Positions 59,460-64,000 of a DNA stretch of 64,000 nt are shown here, one piece after another. Every line of letters begins with the position of its first letter. Within the stretch, counting starts at the first letter, position 1. The position numbers and the translations under genes were made by a program. Location: NCBI RefSeq assembly GCF_002994745.2, contig NC_037090.1, positions 40,171,001 through 40,235,000 of the forward strand, written 5' to 3'. The stretch comes from Rosa chinensis (taxonomy: Eukaryota > Streptophyta > Magnoliopsida > Rosales > Rosaceae). A model generated the notes under the pieces. The model was not told the origin of the DNA, searched no databases, and worked only from the letters and a program-made list of their open reading frames with translations.

Positions 59460-61304
59460 GAGTTAAATACTGTTTACTCCCTATACTTATAAGGTTTCAT
59501 CGTTTCAGTCCTTGGCCTTCGAATTTCACCTAAAAAATCCATGAACTCCCAATTTCCTCCCAATTAGTCCCTGCCGTCAAACATCCGTCAAATACTCCAT
59601 TACCTTGCTGACGTGGCGGTCGTTTCCCCCCTAAAAAGTCTATTATACCCTCACTTACTCTTTTTGTTTTTTTAATTTATTTTTTGTCTCTCTTTTTTTT
59701 CATTTTATTTTTCTTCTTCCAGCTTTTCTCTCCTCCTTTGGTTATCCGTCTTCTTCTTCCAAAAACAAAACTCAGTTCTCTCTCCTTCTCCAAACCTTCG
59801 GAGACGCCAACGCCACCCACTACCCCCATCACAACCCTCATTCCTCTCCTAACCTACGACCTCCCTTCTCTCCTTATCCCACACCCAATGTCCTCCCTAA
59901 CCCCCCATCGCTGTGCTGGACCGACAACGAGGCCGAAGCCCTCATCTCCATCTTCAAGGACAAGTGGTCCTCTCTCGGCCTCCACCGACTGGGATGACGT
60001 CGCCACCACCCTCGCCTCCCAATTCCCACTGGTCTCGCCGTTCAAGACCTCCTCGCAGTGCCACAACAAGATCGAGAAGCTTGGGAGAGAAGTGGAGGTG
60101 AGTTCGAAGGTCGAACAAGAACATCTTTGGGACGAGATCGGAGAAGAAGAGTACCACCATCAACTATCTCTCTCTCTCTCTCTCTGATCTCTTAATTCGT
60201 TTTCGTTTTCTCTAGAGATTTGAAAAGCTTGTGTGTTAGTTCAGCAATGGCTGCCAGCCTGCCACTGATAAAATCTCCAAGCTCAAATCTGAGGTCACTG
60301 CTCTCAACCAGATCAGGTATCTATATATCTTTGTCTCCAATCCATTCATATTCTTTGTTTTTGTTTCCGATCTCCTCATTTCAATTTCTCTGTGTTTATG
60401 TGATTCTGGGATCTGGTTCGTGCAGATGTGAATCTGAAATGGTTAATTTGTATTGTATGAATCTGAATTTGTTAAAGTTTTGTTCTTTATAGAGCCGGAC
60501 TGGTTTTGGTTTGGGAATTTGTGATTTGAAGAATTTTGTTTTGAGCCTAAGCTAATATTAGAATTGTTAAACTGAGTTTAAAATGTGATTCACTGTTGCA
60601 TCTTCAATCTTCGAACTATGCCGGTTGTTACTGTGGCTACAAGCACCAAATGTTTACTGATTATGAATGCTTGATATGTGAATATTTGTGAAACTATAAG
60701 ATTGTTTTACATTAACTCCATAGAATCAATCTGGTGGCCTTACCCATGCATATGAAGGTTCTTACTTTTGTTTATAGATCTGTGGCTGGGCTGTATAACT
60801 TGTCGAGTTTGGCTTTGTTCTTCTTGTGTGGTATTGGATTTGCAATTGGGGTATTGTATTACATTTTAAAGATTTGAGATGATTGTTGCTTCATTTACTG
60901 GTTTGGTTGCGATTAAATTATAGACATGAGTTTAGTTTGTTTTTACTTTTCTCTTGCAGATGATGGAGGTGGTGGGTGGCATTGGTGTTGGTGAAGGAGG
61001 AGAGGAGGAGATAAATAGAGGAGGAGAAATAGCTGGAAGAAGAAGAGGTAAAAAGAAAAAAAGAAAAAAGAGAGAGAGAAAAAAGAAATTCAAAAAAAAA
61101 AAAGAGTAAGTGAGGGTATAATAGACTTTTTAGGGGGGAAAAGACCGCCACGTCAGCAAGATAACGGAATATTTGACGGAGTCTTGACGGCAGGGACCAC
61201 TTGGGAGGAAATTGGGAGTTCAGGGACTTTTTGGGTGAAATTCGAAGGTCAGGGACTGAAACGATAAAACCCTATAAGTATAGGGAGTAAGCAGCAATTA
61301 ACTC
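59460..61304. mobile_element. Pack-MULE carrying a trihelix gene fragment
   Basis: About 210-bp TIRs: the left begins GAGTTAAATACTGTTTACTC; the right end's complement begins GAGTTAATTGCTGCTTACTC, and both continue through TGCTGACGTGGCGGTC and CTCACTTACTCTTT. A perfect 9-bp TSD TAAAAAAAA (59451-59459 and 61305-61313). 1845 bp with no transposase. Inside are a trihelix-type coding piece (59911-60098), a further exon-like segment up to a GT donor at about 60317 and an AG acceptor at about 60960, i.e. captured sequence with introns, which argues for DNA-level capture. Confidence 0.9.
59911..60098 (+). pseudogene. Trihelix transcription-factor fragment
   Basis: Reads C-W-T-D-N-E-A-E-A-L-I-S-I-F-K-D-K-W-S-S-L, then after a frame change D-W-D-D-V-A-T-T-L-A and S-S-Q-C-H-N-K-I-E-K-L. 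The three-Trp/helix spacing W...W...W and Q-C-x-N-K-I-E-x-L are those of the trihelix (MYB/SANT-like) DNA-binding domain of ASIL/6b-interacting proteins. A frameshift near 59981 and the absence of the rest of the protein make it a non-functional captured fragment. Confidence 0.65.
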
Positions 61305-61837
61305 TAAAAAAAAGGACGGCGGCCCACTGCTAGACAAAATAAGGAAAGAAAAAAAGGGAGACAAACACAAGGAGAAGTCGGCCAGAGGAGAGACGCGGCC
61401 CAAACAGGTGTAGCCCACGTCAGCAGAAAAAAAAAAAAAAAAAAAAAGGGGGGAAGCCCGAAGAGAAAGAAAGAGGAGCAGGCCCGAAGGTTTTATTAGT
61501 TCCCGTTTTTTAAGTTTTTTAATTGTTTTTTTCTTCTTTTTTCTCGGGGACTTGCAACCTTCCTCTCCTACCCTCCTTTCTTCTTCATAGGGGAGACCAA
61601 AAGCCGAACTATGGGAGTTCGTACTCACTACAAGCTTGGAGCTTGTTGAGATCTTCAAACTTAGAGTTTGTAGAGAATTTATGATCGACCACTTATATCA
61701 TTGTTTCGATATAATCCAAATAATCCAATACGTCTAGGAATCAAATTTCTTAGAAGTGACTACGCTCAGAAATTTTTATTGTTTTCGTGGTAGCCTTTTT
61801 CATTCCGAAACTAACTTTTTTCTTGTTCTCTTTGAGG

Positions 61838-62533
61838 ATGAGTAACCTGAACAAATTGAATTTCACTTCATTGGGAACAAATGGCTCTGGATATCATAAG
61901 TGGTTTCTTGATGTCCACCAGCATCTCAAGGTCGATAGAATCTTGGACACGATTCTCGAGCCTAGCGAGGACGTGTTAACTGTTGAGCAAACTCAAGCTT
62001 TGGAAGCAAATAGAGCAGCCTTAGAGGCAAATAAGGCGAAAGTCATCATCCTAATAACTCGTCATGTGGATGATTCGCTCCAGTGCAAGTATATGAATAA
62101 AGAAGACCCCAGAAGGCTGTGGGTCTCACTTGAAAAAAGATTTGGCAACGTCTGTGACCCCCTGCTTCCTGAACTAGAAGTGAGATGGCATAGCCTCCGC
62201 TTCTGTGATTTCAAGTTAGTTATTGACTATAACTTGGAAGCACTTCGCATTAAATCTTTAATGGAATTCTGTGGAAAAGATATCACAGATGCGATGTTGA
62301 TTGAGAAGACTCTCTCTACCTTCCCCGTCTCTGCATTGATGGTTGCTAAGAACTATCGAATCGATATTACTGCAGGATGGATCACAAGGTTTTATAAGCT
62401 CATTGGAACTATGAATGTCGCTGAAAAGCATGAGAACATTCTTGTGAAGAACTATAATTCAAGATCCGTGGAAACAGAGCATATTTTGGAATCCAATTAT
62501 AGTCGCGCCCCTAAGAGAGGGTGCCAAGAGTGA
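61838..62533 (+). pseudogene. gag of the second Copia
   Basis: An open frame of 231 codons from the ATG at 61838 encodes a UBN2/DUF4219 gag (L-G-T-N-G-S-G-Y-H-K-W-F, L-W-V-S-L-E-K-R-F-G-N-V, M-E-F-C-G-K-D-I-T). It is clearly related to the gag at 38521-39285 (for example T-F-P-x-S-A). It stops at 62531; downstream, in another frame, is a knuckle C-S-Q-C-G-V-S-G-H then a stop, A-H-I-C (about 62755-62800). The protein is truncated relative to the family. Confidence 0.82.
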
Positions 62534-64000
62534 AACCCTAATCTTAGGGATACTTCTGGACGTTCTGGTCCATATAATCGCTTTACTAAGGAAGGTAACC
62601 GCAAAAATAGGCAAACACGGAACCGAAAAGGTTAACGTGGAAAGAGAGAGGGAGGCAATGCCTCTGGCCATGTTGGTGGCGCCACCAACACTAAGAGCAA
62701 TCCTTATAAAGCTTTCAAATCGCCTCAATCAATGGAGTCTAAGTGTAGAGATGAATGTTCCCAATGTGGAGTATCCGGTCATTAGGCACACATTTGTTGA
62801 GCTCGTGAAGAAATTGTCATCGCCTACAAAGCATATTATGAAGCAAGAGAAGCTCACTATGTGGAACAAGAAGATCAAGAAGATAATCTAGAGTGAAGGG
62901 TTGAAGACTTCAAATTTAGCTGGGATCAATAGATTGTCAATTATGTTTAAGTCTTTATTATTTCCAAGAGATGTAATAGGCAATTACTATATATTTTGCA
63001 GTAAATGCCACTGCTTTAGTTTTTCTTCACATAACCTCACCCAAAATGAGTATGATGTCTAGGAAGGTTTTGAGATAAGTGGTACTTAAGTGAGGTTTGC
63101 TCCACTGACATCTCTCTACTCACCTAGTCATATTTATTTTGGAATTACCCAAAGAAGTCAAACGACTACCTTTATTTTGCATTAGCTAGCATTTGGATTA
63201 GATTTTCTTAATGGTTAAGAGACAATGATGTACTCCGTTGGCTTATGAATAAAATTTTGAGTTCTTTTCATTATGACTCCATTTTGATTCTAAGCATATT
63301 ACTTTGTGATTACGATGGCTGGGCCATCAGGATTTGTTCAAGGACATGGAATAGCCTAATTTCCACTTGCCAAATGGCTCCTTGATTACTGTCGTAGAAA
63401 CTCTCTACACTCTTAGGGCAAATCGAACCATATTGAGCTATTCAAGTCAACGGTTTTCGTGAGGAAACACATTTAGAGAACGAAAATTAGTTCCTTTGCA
63501 ATACCTTTAATAATTGCAAACAAAGGCGCATCTTAGAGAAGTTTATGTGTCGCTCTAGTGGATTCTATGTTACTATTCGAGCTATTAAATCCAATAAAGT
63601 TATGAGAGAAGATCTCTTAGATTTAGACACATATTAGCTTTGTCACGATAGGATAGGTCATCCTGTCGCAGAAACTCTCTACACTCTTAGGGAAAATCGA
63701 ACCCTATTGAGCTATTCAAGCCAACGGTTTTCATGCGAAAACACATTTAGAGAACAAAAATTAGTTCCTTTGCAATACCTCTAATAATTGCAAACAAAGG
63801 CGCATCTTAGAGAAGTTTATGTGTCGCTCTAGTGGATCTATGTTACTATTCGAGCTATTAAATCCAATAAAGTTATGAGAGAAGATCTCTTAGATTTAGA
63901 CACATATTAGCTTTGTCACGACAGGATAGGTCATCATAGTCATGATGATCCGTTTACTAAATACTTCACACGGACATCCATTCTTTCGAGCGAAACAAAG
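62534..64000 (+). pseudogene. Degraded gag end and early pol, second Copia
   Basis: Zinc-knuckle remnant at about 62750-62800, then stop-rich sequence. L-P-N-G-S-L-I-T and E-T-L-Y-T-L-R-A-N-R-T-I-L-S (about 63365-63450) are the usual lead-in to GAG-pre-integrase, and the end (63970-64000) reads the H-G-H-P-F-F-R type motif. No open pol frame. Confidence 0.6.
63391..63935 (+). repeat. 274-bp tandem duplication in Copia pol
   Basis: 63391-63664 and 63665-63935 are adjacent copies starting GTCG[TC]AGAAACTCTCTACA; they differ at about ten positions and by a 1-bp deletion in the second (GTGGATTCTA against GTGGATCTA). Confidence 0.9.

Larger units (their letters stand above)
58977..64000 (+). mobile_element. 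Second Copia element, incomplete at window end
   Basis: An LTR of about 214 bp (58977-59190) is followed at once by CGTTATCAGCACG, the same primer site as in the first Copia. The leader is split by a Pack-MULE (59460-61304); a UBN2-type gag follows (61838-62533), then a degraded zinc knuckle and the start of pol with many stops. The last bases (H-x-G-H-P-F-F-R-A-like) match the pre-integrase region of the first Copia near 37420. The 3' half and 3' LTR lie outside the window. Confidence 0.85.

Overview
This is repeat-dense nuclear DNA from a flowering plant, most likely a eudicot. The evidence is spliced GT-AG genes of plant-specific families (a GASA/snakin peptide, a TMEM214-like DUF2359 protein), AT-rich introns and plant-type LINEs, Copia, Gypsy, Mutator-like (MULE), Harbinger and SINE elements. 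The species cannot be named from the sequence alone.

Only two genes look complete. One is a ten-exon DUF2359/TMEM214-like membrane protein (41877-46457, +). The other is a two-exon gibberellin-regulated GASA peptide with 12 cysteines (58175-58712, +). A third, small membrane-protein gene on the minus strand (19437 down to 14442) is cut inside a coding exon by a solo LTR; removing the LTR and one copy of the target duplication restores the frame. An unrecognised exon (21117-21444, -) and a three-exon piece of an otubain deubiquitinase (22209-22606, -) lie beside it.

The rest is a stack of insertions whose order can be read from target-site duplications (TSDs). (1) 1-10469: a decayed L1-type LINE interrupted by a solo LTR (4173-6792) and a MULE (9044-10426). 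(2) 12008-13028: a short LINE-like element with a 16-bp TSD. (3) 14861-19358: a family-A solo LTR containing a family-B solo LTR (15228-17310). (4) about 23.58-27.56 kb: another family-A LTR containing a MULE (23683-24774) that carries exon-like sequence. (5) 27940-33374: a Harbinger transposase fragment split by a family-B LTR that is itself split by a family-A LTR. (6) 33840-40998: a recently inserted but dead Copia element with both LTRs, 0.9 kb upstream of the TMEM214-like gene. (7) about 46.98-48.48 kb: a Pack-MULE carrying the start of a PPR4-like gene, with a SINE inside. (8) 48652-50870: a Gypsy LTR plus leader, abutting a truncated family-A LTR (to 52232). (9) 52729-55729: a 5'-truncated LINE (-) split by a family-B LTR. 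(10) 56498-56631: a SINE. (11) 58977-64000: a second Copia, related in its gag and primer site, running off the window and holding a Pack-MULE with a trihelix transcription-factor fragment (59460-61304).

The most noteworthy themes are two long solo-LTR families (about 2.1-2.8 kb) that insert into each other with no internal region in the window, repeated capture of host exons by MULEs, and a non-TGG primer site shared by both Copia elements. I found no tightly organised new multi-gene system; the novelty here is in the architecture of nested and gene-capturing elements.
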